Shown here one piece after another: positions 19,713 to 30,427 of a stretch of DNA of 64,000 nucleotides (positions are counted from its first letter, which is position 1; each line of letters starts with the position of its first letter). The stretch lies in contig OY723301.1 in the NCBI GenBank assembly GCA_963210315.1, forward strand, positions 1,116,001-1,180,000. Direction: 5' to 3'. The position numbers and the translations under genes are program-made. The stretch comes from Rhynchopus euleeides. Taxonomy: Eukaryota > Euglenozoa > Diplonemea > Diplonemida > Diplonemidae. Under the pieces are notes generated by a model that did not search any database, was not told where the DNA came from, and worked only from the letters and a program-made list of their open reading frames with translations.

Positions 19713-22700
19713 CCCACCATGCATGCTGCTAAATGTGAGATTTTTGGGCCAAATTTCGGAATCCCAATACATTATTTTTGGGGGCGAGTTTGTTAGGAAA
19801 ATGGGGGTGGCACAGCGTCGTTCTTCCACACAAGAGGGTCGTTTTTGGCATCAACGGTTCAAACTCTCTTCACGGCGACCCTACTCAATTTTTTTTGAGT
19901 TATTGGGGGCCATTTACTGTGCGTCAAAGTGTCGACGATTGGCCACCTTTGGCGCCGTGGCTGGTGGGTGGCCATGGGCACACGCCACAAGGGGGGTCTG
20001 GGGGGCAGAGCCCCCCAGCCGCCGGAGGCCACGGTAGTGAACATCTGTTCATTGTGGGCGTAGATTCTGTGTGAGTTGGCTGCGTCCTCCTGAGGCCTGA
20101 GGCTACTGGAGTGGTTGGATTCCCTGACTTGATGGGTATCGAAGGGCTCCAGGGGGGTCTGGGGGGCGGAGCCCCCCAGCCGCCGGAGGCCACGGTAGCG
20201 AGCATATGTTCCTGCAAAACCTTCGACGTCGACCGTCGAACCAGTGTAGCCGGGTTGCCGCTTTTTTATGGGGGGTGGAAACCCAAAATCACCGGGTCGA
20301 CGGCCGACGCTTAGCGACATGCCTGCCACCGGGTGGGTGGGTGGGTGGGGGGGCTGCGCCCACCCACCCCCACCCACCCAATCTCGCCCCCAAAAAAAAT
20401 GCACATGTCTCGCCACCAAAAAAAATGCGAGGACCCCGAAAGTCCCAATCCCAATATCATTTAGCAGCAAGCATGCTGCCCACGCCACATGATTTTTTTA
20501 TTGGGTGAGTAAAACCAACCCAAGTGATGCCCTTTTTACGAAGCAGAGTTCTATGTGGGGAGAGGGACGGAAATGGGGAAAAGATGGAGTAAGGCGTGAG
20601 GTCCGGGGGCACAGCGACCCTTCAGCAGACCTGTCTTGCCAGCTCGAGGGAATGGCGCCGCCTTTGGGAGAGAGACACGTCATTGAGTGCCGAAAAGGAC
20701 AGGCAGCCCTCGACTCTGCAAGCTTATGGAAAAAAGGTGTGGTGATTTTCTTTGTCCGGGCCAGGTAATTGTTACCGACCCAACTCAGAATCAAGACAGG
20801 TTCAGAGAATTTGCTATGCACCATTTTTCCTTCTTCTCAAAACCTGTGCCACACAGCATCGCACACACACACTCTTGCCGCCTTATTTCGTAATAACAAA
20901 CCAAGCATGTTGGGGCAAAAAAAACTCAACTAAAGAAAACACAATGCGATGGGGTCCTTCACTGTGTGCCCAAGCTGTGTAAGGAACGTGAGAGTGCTGC
21001 CAAAGGGAAAGGGGGACGGGGGGGGGGGGGGTCAGGAAATGTGTACGGCGGGCTTGATCCGATGATCTTGAGAACCGGGGTTCGTTCTTCTTCTGAAAGA
21101 GATCCCCAGAAAGCACTGGGGGAGGCGGGGAAGGGGGGGGATTTGATTGTCGAAAGTGAATGGAAAAGCAAGTCTCCCAAACCCTTAATTCTTTTTGGGG
21201 GGAAGGGGGGGGGGGGGAGGGGCACTTCTGACAAGGAACGCAAAAGGGCGGAAAGGTGAAGTCAAAGGAGATGAGACACGGACACTGTTTGCCTGGGCGG
21301 GTGATTTGTCTTCCATGCGGTTCCCCCCCTCCCCCCAGCTTTATTTGATATCGGCGGATGCACTGCCATCAGATGTGAACAAAAAGGAAAGCGTGAGCAA
21401 CCCTTCTGCTGCGATGCAGTGACGCGCCTCGACATATGATCTCCCCGAACACACACCCCGCCACCATCACGACAAAGGGGAGATGACGGCGGGAGCACAA
21501 CATAGCTGCTGAGGTGGATGGGCCTTTCTGCCTGTCTCACGTGAGGGAGGAGTTACGAAAATCAGGAGCAACAACACACCTTCGGCCTTCTCACCCCTTG
21601 CGTGTGCCTCCGGAGGGGTGGATGCTTTCCTGAGGCTGTGCACGCTGGGAGAGCGGTTGGATGGAACCGAAGAAACAGAAGAAGCCGAACAAGAGACCAG
21701 CCTGGTCTCACAGGAGCACAGCGGAGTTCGCTCTGCTTAGCAGGACCGGGATGGGAGGGGGGACGGGGGAGAGAAGGCGAAATAGCGCAGGTGGGTGGAA
21801 TGGAGGCAGAAAAAAAAACACACACACACACAGCCTGATGCAGCAGCATCGTATGGCGTGTAAGAACGCCAGCGAGATGCGCGAGAGGACCAAGAGCAGT
21901 GCAATGTCAACACTTTCAACCTTCGAGGTGTGAACACCAACATGATGGCCATGAGGTGCGCACTGATTCCCGAAGGGTTCCCAGCAGACTCACGCAAAAC
22001 TGTGCGTCTGCAAATCAGCCAGGGGAGAGCGAAGATACCAGCGGGATATTCGTCGATCGCGAGAAACACACCCCCCCCCCAAAAAAAAACGCAACGCGTG
22101 GTTTCAGACAAGCAAAAGAAAATGGACCCAAAAAAACCCCCCCATTACCAACCCTCCAAGCCTGTGATGACATAAGAGTATTCAGAGCTGTGCGGGTCGC
22201 GACACCCCACTTTTGGGGCGTGCCTTTGAAGTGTTACTTCAAAGAGAGAGGAGGGGGGGGGTGGGAGCGGGGAGGAGGGGGGAGGACAGCCTTGCCCGGG
22301 CGAAGGAGATTTGGAACCCTGGACCTGGGCCATCAAAAGCTGTGGCAGTGAAGGAAGGCAGATCAGGAACGAATGGGGGAGGGAGGGGGGCCTGCACTGC
22401 CCTGAGTGGTGTGCATTGTGGCTGAGGGAAGCGCTGCATGCCCTTTCCCCCTCCCACATCACCCCCCCCCCCAAAGGTATGCAAGTACTACTAGTAAGTA
22501 TTTTGAAGGCTTCGAAGGGGAAAATGAAGAGAAGTGTCGCTCAGAGGTGCAGAAATCATGCGTTGTCGGCGCCGTATTCGCCAGTTTGTAAATTTTGTTG
22601 GGGACAAAAAAATAGCACCGGAAGAGTTCCGCTGAAGCTCGCCTCAATGAGGCAGAGGTTTGGCCCTCCCCCCCCCCCTGATGGCCCCTCTCTTCCTAAA

Positions 22701-22946
22701 ATGGTTCCCCATCATTTCGCAAGCTTGTTCCTTTTCTCTGTTCTCTTTTCCTTTTCCGTTTCGTTTCATTCCTTCATAAAATCGCAGCACGTCCAGTCCG
22801 AACACCACGCGGGACTCGCCTTACATCTGAAGCTTCAGGGTGATTTTTTCACCTGCAAATATCTCTGCAGGATCAACCCCACCATAATCTTTGGCAATGT
22901 TGCAGCCGAAAACCCCAGATGTATTTTTTTTGGCAAATCAGACGCA
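19713..22946. other. Repeat-rich spacer without recognised genes
   Basis: It includes two hairpin-repeat copies (19990-20046, 20151-20206) joined by a ~105-bp linker also seen at 38.4 kb. Inverted fragments near 19721-19790 and 20380-20480 (GCTGCTAAATG; TTTTTGGGGGCGAG) suggest a further degraded element. A dispersed ~45-bp repeat lies at 21139-21190. There are several A7-A9 tracts and long G runs. Frames are low-complexity, and I see no gene. Confidence 0.5.
19990..20206 (+). repeat. GC-rich hairpin repeat, copies 2 and 3 with linker
   Basis: Copies lie at 19990-20046 and 20151-20206. The linker (about 20055-20150, GATTCTGTGTGAGTTGGCTG...CGTCCTCCTGAGG) recurs between the two copies at 38.35-38.57 kb, so the unit is a tandem repeat of about 160 bp. 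Confidence 0.8.
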
Positions 22947-23906
22947 TCAAGATGCCGGCGGAACCTCAGCTTGTGCCGGCACAGCCACCACCACGGCGGG
23001 GTCCAGCGTGACACGCCCCGCACCCCATGCCGTCAGGAGTGCTGCGGCGTTCGCCGCACCCCGCTCCTCCGCTGCAGCGAGGTGCTGTGCGAGGTCGATG
23101 CGCGCGCCGCTGTTGCGGAGGCACTGCATCGCCAGACACTGGTTCCCACGGATCGCCGTGTCGAAGGGAGTCCCGAAGGGACCGGTGGCCTCCAGCCGCG
23201 CCCCCCAGCCGACCAACGCGTCGATGCAGGCAACCTCGCCGTGGAAGGCGGCGCAGTGGAGCGGGGTGAACCCCCGGCTGTCGGCACAGCTCAGGACGCC
23301 CTCCCCGAAGTCACCCCAGAGGCGGAACTCGTCGAGCAGCTCTGCATGCCCTCGGGAGGCTGCGATGTGCAGCACGCTGCGCATGCCTGGGCCGCGTTCG
23401 CCTGCCACGTCGGATCCGTATTGGCGGAGGAGGCGGAGCGTCTCGAGGTTGCCCGCAGCAGTGGCGGACAGCACGCAGGACTTGGTGCCGACCCCGACGA
23501 TCTGGATGTCATCGAGTGAAGCTGCTTCCAGAATGACGTCCGCCATCTCGAGGGTGTCATGCGTCTCCGGCTTCGAGCACAGTGCCAGCAGGTGTGTCGA
23601 GAGGGTGACCTGCTTCATGAGTGCTGACCGGGCCTTCGGGAGGCTGAGCCTGCGGGTCAAGCGCCTGCCGTAGATAACATAGACACGCGGCTCGAGACCC
23701 AGGACGGCGATGTCGCACAGCGGCGTGGCGTCGTCGATGAGGGGGACCTGGGTCTGCCCGTCGTCCCCCCGCACGGCAAGCTCAAACACCGTGTCGGCTG
23801 GCCAGTCGAATGCATGCCGGACAGCCCCGGCCAGGTTGCCGACTGTCCAGTGATCCCGCACTTCAACACACCTCTCCTCGCTGTTGAAGCACGCCACGAT
23901 ATCCAT
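22947..23906 (-). CDS. Ankyrin-repeat protein with a ubiquitin-like N-terminal region
   Basis: A 319-residue soluble protein. I chose ATG 23906 (MDIVACFNSEERCVEVRDHW) because the frame upstream is low-complexity, and a CT-rich tract ending CTCTCTAG lies 46 nt before it. Residues 1-80 have the strand-helix-strand pattern of a ubiquitin-like fold (CVEVRDHWTVGNLAGAVRHA ... PLIDDATPLCDIAVLG). From about 150, four to five ankyrin repeats follow: SATAAGNLETLRLLRQYGSD; SVLHIAASRGHAELL; GFTPLHCAAFHGEVACIDAL; FGTPFDTAIRGNQCLAMQCL. The C-terminal tail is Ala/Val-rich. Ankyrin repeats bind other proteins, but the partner cannot be inferred. No catalytic domain or membrane segment is present. Confidence 0.82.
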   Translation of the reverse strand: MDIVACFNSEERCVEVRDHWTVGNLAGAVRHAFDWPADTVFELAVRGDDGQTQVPLIDDATPLCDIAVLGLEPRVYVIYGRRLTRRLSLPKARSALMKQVTLSTHLLALCSKPETHDTLEMADVILEAASLDDIQIVGVGTKSCVLSATAAGNLETLRLLRQYGSDVAGERGPGMRSVLHIAASRGHAELLDEFRLWGDFGEGVLSCADSRGFTPLHCAAFHGEVACIDALVGWGARLEATGPFGTPFDTAIRGNQCLAMQCLRNSGARIDLAQHLAAAEERGAANAAALLTAWGAGRVTLDPAVVVAVPAQAEVPPAS

Positions 23907-23952
23907 CCCAAACGGCAAAACACAAGGCGCGAGGAGGGTGTCAGAGAGAGAG

Positions 23953-25629
23953 CTAGAGAGAAGAGGGGGAAGGGCGTGTGTGAGTATGTGTTGGGGAATG
24001 CGTGAAAAGAGGGCTATGGAAGTCGGGGTTTCTAAGCCCCAGAGATAAAGGCACGAAGAGGTGAGACAGATGGAGTGTGGGGGGGGGGGGGGGGGTGGGT
24101 GGGTGCAGAAGATTATATTCCTGGGTTTGTTTGCACAACCCGCCGAAGGAGAGACAGAGGGATGGGGAAGGGTGAGTGGGTAAGAGGGTGAGAGAGGCGC
24201 GAAGGATTGGGTTGTGTGTCTGCGACACCAATCGCACTGCGGTTGTGCGGTGTGCCTGAAGCGGCTGGTTCTCCTATATTGGGGTGGTGAGGTGTGGCAA
24301 AAGACAGAAAAATCCCAATCCGGAATGATTATTCGTGTGGTGTGCCAAAGAAGGAAAAGGGCGAAGAACTCCGACAACAGGGGGGTGAGCTAGATCAGGG
24401 GGCGGGGAGGAGGGGAGGGGAGGGGAGGGGGAAAATATGTCGCCTGCACCACCACCCCCACGAGCCCCGCTCTCTCATTCTGTCCCTGCCTGTGGAAACA
24501 GGGCAGCACGCTCCACAGATGCCCAACCCTCAACGGCAGTGCGATGCACCCAACCCCCGCAGCAGAGCCTGAATCGCCCGTTGTCGCTTTTTGGGGTCTC
24601 GATGACCGAAGGGTTGACACATGAGATGGATGCATCCTTTGCGGTAGATTCCCCCACCCGCCCCCCCAGCCTCCCACCCGACCCACAGGCGATTCGTTGC
24701 GGAGTGTAGGAACACACCGAGAACACCTGATCTTGAAAAGTGTTCTCCACTGCGATCACGACGCATGCCCACACCCTCCCCCACACACCTCCCTATTTGG
24801 TACAAAAAGACCGTCAGCCTGACGCATGATACAGCCAGGGCAGTGGTGCCTCCAAGGCGTGCACAATTGTTGCCAGAAGGCGCTGTGCACCCACTCCCTC
24901 CTTTGAATTGCTGTGTGTGGGGGTGCGCCACACACCCATACCCGGCCAGGCAGGTGTGGGGGGGTCGTGTGGCGGGTAGTCTGTTGCACAGAAATGCACA
25001 GACTTCCGTAAGCAGGTTTTCGTCGGCATCCCCTCCTCATCCACCTTACCATCACCAGACGATTTTTTTTGGCAATGTTTGGATGAGCGAGTTGGGGGGC
25101 CAACATCGAACAGACAGCACACCACGAAGGACGCTGTACAATAACACACACCACACCGTCGCGAGCGCTGTCTCACGCACGGTTCCCATTGGTGGCCAAG
25201 CCCCTTGCACCTATGATTTTCCTTCCACGTCCTGATCCCGTGGTCTAACGCATGCGTGATGCGGCTGACACAAAACACATGACCCAATCACATCTGTAGG
25301 GATGCCCACTGCGTAAGCATGGCTCCCCCTGAGAAGTAAGATAGGGGGGCTGATGTGTGTGCGCCAAATAACCCGAAAAGCCGAAAAATGGGGCAGGGGC
25401 GGGAGGGGTGCTCCATTTTGCTTCAGAAAAGGATGGACGGGGGTTCATATCTGCCGATCTCTCTTTTTTTTTTTTTTTTGATTTCTTCATTTTTTTTGCC
25501 GATTCCCCGCGAAGACTACAACAGCCACCACCACCACCACCTCCTCCTCATCCTCTCTGAGGTATCTGTCCGCCTGGAGGTGCAGCTCCCACCCCCAACC
25601 CCCTCCCCCCTGCTCCCGCACCAACCCCA
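23953..25629. other. Spacer between the ankyrin gene and the 366-aa gene
   Basis: It has long G runs near 24078-24098, GA-rich tracts, and T8/A8 tracts next to GGCA (about 25064 and 25465). No coding frame is supported. Confidence 0.5.
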
Positions 25630-26730
25630 TCACGAGTAAGGGTTTTCCGGAACCGCCCCCAAGGGGATGCCCGTGATGATATCGCGTGACCTCCCACGCG
25701 TCGCGGTGTACTGCAGGAGGTTCTGGCGGTGCGGGGGATACCTCGTCTGCAGCGACCTCTGCATCTCCGAGATCTTGAAGGTGTCGGGTATCCGCGCGGT
25801 GTGGTTCCGCCGGGGGAGGAACGGGGTGGCGGGATCCAGCGGCGCGAAGGAGAGCAGGGTCCCCGAGTCGCAGCTCCGGTTCACCGACTTGTCTATCAAG
25901 CCCTGCCGCTCCCTCCGGACCGCGTCGACCGACCGCTGCTCCTTCTCCGCCCTCTCCTGCGAGTCCTTGTAGAGCGCAGACCCCTCCGTCTCGATGCCCT
26001 CAGACATCAACACCCCATTGGGATACCTCTTCTTCGCAATAAACTGCAGCCGCTGATACGTCCTCCTCGCCGACGCCAGCTCCCCCCTCGCCCGATCCGC
26101 CGCCACCGCCATCTCATGCTCCTTCCTCCTCTGCGAGGCGCTCATAAGCCCGGGCTCCGCATTCAGATCCACCTTCGCAGCCCGCAGCGCTCCGGGCACC
26201 ACCTCGTTGCTATACCTCGACGGCTCGAGAAGGGGGATGCCTTCAGGCGCTGCACCCGATTGCTGGTCCTTTGCCATCTGCACGACTGTGGGGTGGGAGT
26301 GTACTCCGCTCTGCCATATCTTTGCAAGGTCACACCCTGCCTTGGCAGGCCGTGTGTGTGGCGCAGGTGTGGTGCCCTGTGGTATGCTGGCGGCAAGCCT
26401 GCGCTGCGGCGTGTCATAGCTCCCTAGCGCGGGCGAAATGTGGTGGTCGACGCAGCTCGGGAGGTTCCGCCGTGTCTGGTGTGTCTTCAGCTCCGCACGC
26501 CGGTCGCTCTCAAACTGTGTCCGGCGGGTCGTCCCCCAACACGCCTTCCCCGATGCGTCGGTCGCCCCGAAGCTGCCGCTCCCCGACTTCCACGAACCAC
26601 CCGTCCCACTCGCCCCTCCGCACGTCCCCCCCGAGAGCTCCACTGGCGGCTCCGGCCTGAGAAACTCCTCTATCTGCCACTCCTTCTCCCGCCATGTCCG
26701 CGTGGGGTTGCTGCGCACCGTGCCCGCCAT
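25630..26730 (-). CDS. Unrecognised 366-aa protein
   Basis: ATG 26730 (MAGTVRSNPTRTWREKEWQI) lies 29 nt after an excellent acceptor, CTCTTCTCCTCTCCAG, which sets the start; frame upstream of that is low-complexity. The protein is soluble, basic and rich in Arg/Lys/Gln. Residues 200-280 look helical (SASQRRKEHEMAVAADRARG, then KYRYPNG-like KKRYPNGVLMSEGIETEG). The C-terminus has short conserved-looking blocks (LQTRYPPHRQNLLQYTATRG, then RDIITGIPL). Arg-Asp-Ile-Ile-Thr-Gly endings occur in some axonemal or microtubule-associated proteins, but this is only an impression. No enzyme motif, signal or membrane helix is visible. Confidence 0.7.
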   Translation of the reverse strand: MAGTVRSNPTRTWREKEWQIEEFLRPEPPVELSGGTCGGASGTGGSWKSGSGSFGATDASGKACWGTTRRTQFESDRRAELKTHQTRRNLPSCVDHHISPALGSYDTPQRRLAASIPQGTTPAPHTRPAKAGCDLAKIWQSGVHSHPTVVQMAKDQQSGAAPEGIPLLEPSRYSNEVVPGALRAAKVDLNAEPGLMSASQRRKEHEMAVAADRARGELASARRTYQRLQFIAKKRYPNGVLMSEGIETEGSALYKDSQERAEKEQRSVDAVRRERQGLIDKSVNRSCDSGTLLSFAPLDPATPFLPRRNHTARIPDTFKISEMQRSLQTRYPPHRQNLLQYTATRGRSRDIITGIPLGAVPENPYS

Positions 26731-26758
26731 GCCGCTGCCACCCCCCCCGCCACGGCAA

Positions 26759-26760
26759 CT
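26759..26760 (-). promoter_or_regulatory. Probable trans-splice acceptor AG of the 366-aa gene
   Basis: The sense strand reads GCCTCTTCTCCTCTCCAG, an uninterrupted pyrimidine tract into AG, 28 nt upstream of the ATG. Confidence 0.6.
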
Positions 26761-27099
26761 GGAGAGGAGAAGAGGCGAGGGCACAGGGCGGGCAGGGGCG
26801 TGTGTGTGCGTGGGGGGTGAGCCAGGGGGGGTCACCGAGTCCCCTCCTGTGCCCCCTTCCCCCCTACCCGCACCCTGCCCTGGTTTTGGGGGGCGCCCCG
26901 CTGGAAGGGTGTGGTGTGTTGAGAGGTGGGGGGTGATAGGTAAGTACAAAGACAACCGCTGTTCTCGACCATGTTCATTGTGAGTTGGGGGGTGGGGGTG
27001 GGGACTTCGCTGCACGGTGGGATCTTGTAAATTTTACATGTATAACTACAAGTATAATACATGTATTATACATGTATAATACTTGCATGTCAACTATTA

Positions 27100-27428
27100 C
27101 CGTATACGTAAATATTTTGGAACGTAAATATTATGGAACGTAAATATTATGGAACGCTGGTGGGTTGGCGTTCCAGATTTTTTTCGTTCCATAATATTTA
27201 CAGGGCTTTCTGCGACTCGGGGACTTGGACCAGGTGATCGGACGGCATACAGAGTCCCTGACGGGACCTACTCGTGCACTTTTCGTGCGATTCCTGAGGC
27301 AAACCATCCTCACCACCGAGTCCCCAACTGGCCCTGTAAATATTATGGAACGTAAATATTATGGAACGGATCGGGCAAAAATGGGCCCGTTCCATAATAT
27401 TTACGTTCCATAATATTTACGTATACGG
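27100..27428 (+). mobile_element. 329-bp TA-flanked miniature element, copy 1
   Basis: Ends are CCGTATACGTAAATATT and its inverse, flanked by TA (27098-27099, 27429-27430). The uninterrupted target CAACTATTATACATG occurs in copy II of the host element. Internal sub-terminal repeats read AAATATTATGGAACG. A TA duplication suggests Tc1/mariner mobilisation. It is non-coding. Confidence 0.88.
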
Positions 27429-27527
27429 TATACATGTATAATACATGTATATGCCTGAAATATACATGTAAAATACATGTATATCAAGTAAAAATACAAG
27501 TATAATACTTGCATGTCAACTATTATA

Positions 27528-27856
27528 CCGTATACGTAAATATTATGGAACGTAAATATTATGGAACGGGCCCATTTTTGCCCGGTCCGTTCCATAATAT
27601 TTACGTTCCAAAATATTTACAGGGCCAGTTGGGGACTCAGTGGTGAGGATGGCTTGCCTCAGGAATCGCACGAAAAGTGCACGAGTAGGTCCCGTCAGGG
27701 ACTCTGTATGCCGTCCGATCACCTGGTCCAAGTCCCCGAGTCGCAGAAAGCCCTGTAAATATTATGGAACGAAAAAAATCTGGAACGCCAACCCACCAGC
27801 GTTCCAAAATATTTACGTTCCATAATATTTACGTTCCAAAATATTTACGTATACGG
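27528..27856 (-). mobile_element. 329-bp TA-flanked miniature element, copy 2
   Basis: It has the same length and ends as copy 1 but the opposite orientation, flanked by TA (27526-27527, 27857-27858). It differs from copy 1 by scattered substitutions only. Confidence 0.88.
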
Positions 27857-28185
27857 TACTTGTATTTTTACTTGATATACATGTATTTTACATGTATATT
27901 TCAGGCATTTACATGTATTTTACATGTATAATACTTGTCATGCAAGTATTATACATGTAAAATACTTGCATGACAAGTAAAATACTTGCATGCAAGTAAA
28001 ATACATGTATTTTACTTGCATGCAAGTATTTTACTTGTCATGCAAGTATTATACATGTATTTTACTTGTCATGCAAGTATTTTACATGTATAATACTTGC
28101 ATGACAAGTATTATACATGTAAAATACATGTAAATGCCTGAAATATACATGTAAAATACATGTATATCAAGTAAAAATACAAGTA

Positions 28186-28514
28186 CCGTATACGTAAATA
28201 TTATGGAACGTAAATATTATGGAACGGGCCCATTTTTGGCCGGTCCGTTCCATAATATTTACGTTCCATAATATTTACAGGGCCAGTTGGGGACTCGGTG
28301 GTGAGGACGGCTTGCGTCAGGAATCGCGCGAAAAGTGCACGAGTAGGTCCCGTCAGGGACTCTGTACGCCGTCCGATCACCTGGTCCAAGTCCCCGAGTC
28401 GCAGAAAGCGCTGTAAATATTATGGAACGAAAAAAATCTGGAACGCCAACCCACCAGCGTTCCATAATATTTACGTTCCATAATATTTACGTTCCAAAAT
28501 ATTTACGTATACGG
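28186..28514 (-). mobile_element. 329-bp TA-flanked miniature element, copy 3
   Basis: It has the same orientation as copy 2. Left TA is at 28184-28185 and right TA at 28515-28516. The right flank has an extra TACGGTA before the palindrome resumes, which looks like the footprint of an earlier excision at or beside this site. Confidence 0.86.
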
Positions 28515-28706
28515 TATACGGTATAATAGTTGACATGCAAGTATTATACTTGTATTTTTACTTGATATACATGTATTTTACATGTATATTTCAGGCATAT
28601 ACATGTATTATACATGTATAATAGTTGACATGCAAGTATTATACATGTATAATACATGTATATACTTGTAGTTATACATGTAAAATTTACAAGATCCCAC
28701 CGTGTG

Positions 28707-30427
28707 TGTGAAGCGCAGAAATGTGACTTGCCTCGCAAAGCAAATGTGCTGCAAAAAAAATGTCCGGAGGCACAGCGGGGGAGGGGTTTGACTCAGCGAT
28801 CTCGTGCCTGGTCAGGCAGGTAGGGCAGCTGCCCTACCTATTTAATTTCTGTCCGAAACCTTGGTAGGGCAGGCCTGACCAGCCTGCCCTACCAAGAATA
28901 TTATTTCTGATCTGCCCCCGCCCCTCTGGGCCCACTGGGGCCCAGGGAGCAGGGCTATTCCGGACTATCGATCCAATGACCCACCGAATGTGGTCAGGTG
29001 ATTGACATGCCATGGACGATATGTCAGCCCGGGAACAAATGTTCACTACCGTGGCCTCCGGCGGCTGGGGGGCTCCGCCCCCCAGACCCCCTGAAGGCGG
29101 TCTGCTGGCACCTGGAGGGCATGAACCGCCTGTGGTGCGACAGACACGGATGATCCACGAGCCGAGGGCTCGTGTTCGCGCGCGAAGCGCGCGAATTTTT
29201 TTTGCCTCCTTTACCAGGTAGGGCAGCTGCCCTACCTATTAAAATTTTGGGCACGAGCCCAGCGAGATCACTGGTTTGACTGTCGAGAGTGAATTGGAAA
29301 AGCAAGTCACCCAACACCTTCTTGCAGTGTTAGCCCTTTTTTTTTTGCAGCCAACACACCACATATGCTGCACAAGGCGGATCAATGCACAATGGGTAGG
29401 GGGGTGGGGTAAGGCGGGGGGCAGCGTCCAAAGATCTCGAAGACTACCAAGGTGCACAGCTCCCCTGGCGCTCGCTGCCCATAAGAGGGTCAGGGTTTGG
29501 ACCTGCCATTTCTTTCCCCTCCCTGTAGAATGACAGAAAAGGGTGAAGGGTGGGTGGAGAGTAAAGGGGGGGGTGCAAATGCTCTTGTTGGTTTTCCTGG
29601 ATGTGCACTGCCCCAGAGGGCAACACAGCTAGGGCAAAATCCCTCACACGCCTGGCTGCATGCGAGGCTGCAACGACTATACGGCTGCTGCCCAGCAGTG
29701 GTGGGCTAGGTTCGCACTGCGATGGCACAGGTGGGGGTGGGGGTGGGGGTGGTGGAACCCCAACGCACAACTCACACGGCACCAATACACAGCATTGCAC
29801 ATCACACAGATCTCCCACCCCCTGCATTCCAGTGTCCCCTTCCCTCCCCCCCCCCCAATTTCCAAAAGCGTGTGGGATCCAAAGCGGTGTTGAACAGGTG
29901 GGACGGGGCGGGGGCGGGGGGCACTTCGAAAAGAAGGGTCGAACATAGAAACGAAGAAGCAGAAGAAAGAGGAAACAGCCCCCCCACAGATGCCACCCTA
30001 TCAACCCCCTCACCACCCCGCCGGAATGTGTGACGATTTTGTTGAAGCAGTGCCGAAGCGCCTGTGCCTGGGACAGAGTGCACACACACACACACACACA
30101 CACACAGGCATCTTCTCTCTCTCTCTCTCTCTCTCTCTCCTTCTCTTGGAGCAACACACATTCGCCCACCCTGCCAAACAATATGTCATGCGGCCCGCTC
30201 AGGCCGAAGAAGCAAGAGTTATTGCGCGAAACAGCCCCTGGGATGTCAGCCTCAGGGATAGGGGTAATGGGCGTGGGGGGGAAATGTCTTCATTCCGTGG
30301 CAGTGTCGTATGCTAGTGTCCGCACCCCCTCCGCTGCTGCCAGCAGCAGTGCATCCCGCAGCTGCTGGGCTGGCATGCATTTATACTGCACATCTTGCAG
30401 CCTCCTATACCTGCCCCCTCAACTCAC
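28707..30427. other. Repeat-bearing spacer
   Basis: Palindromes AGGTAGGGCAGCTGCCCTAC occur at about 28815 and 29215, and TGGTAGGGCAGG...CCTGCCCTACCA at about 28862-28892. A reverse-oriented hairpin-repeat copy lies at 29037-29096 and the ~45-bp dispersed repeat at 29273-29320. CA and CT microsatellites lie at 30080-30140. No gene is supported. Confidence 0.55.
29037..29096 (-). repeat. GC-rich hairpin repeat, copy 4 (reverse)
   Basis: It reads GTTCACTACCGTGGCCTCCG on plus, then the stem GGCTGGGGGGCTCCGCCCCC. It is the only copy in reverse orientation and is not inside a recognised element. Confidence 0.8.

Larger units (their letters stand above)
27013..28704. mobile_element. Palindromic AT-rich element, copy I (CACGGTGGG ends, 2-bp TSD)
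   Basis: It starts CACGGTGGGATCTTGTAAAT and ends in the exact inverse, ATTTACAAGATCCCACCGTG, flanked by TG on both sides (27011-27012 and 28705-28706). The body is one large imperfect palindrome of short ATGTAT-rich units (ACATGTATAATAC, CTTGCATGACAAG and variants) with no coding capacity. It contains three 329-bp insertions; subtracting these, their TA duplications and a 7-bp footprint leaves about 692 bp. CAC-type termini with short duplications recall CACTA/EnSpm elements, but the family assignment is an inference. Confidence 0.8.

Noticed and set aside
27131-28483. Several 61-68-aa frames in the 329-bp miniature elements
   Set aside because: They occur on both strands because the units are inverted copies. 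They read through terminal repeats and have no coding signature.
28815-29240. Element bounded by AGGTAGGGCAGCTGCCCTAC at both sides
   Set aside because: Because the motif is itself a palindrome, direct and inverted repeats cannot be told apart, and no target duplication was found.
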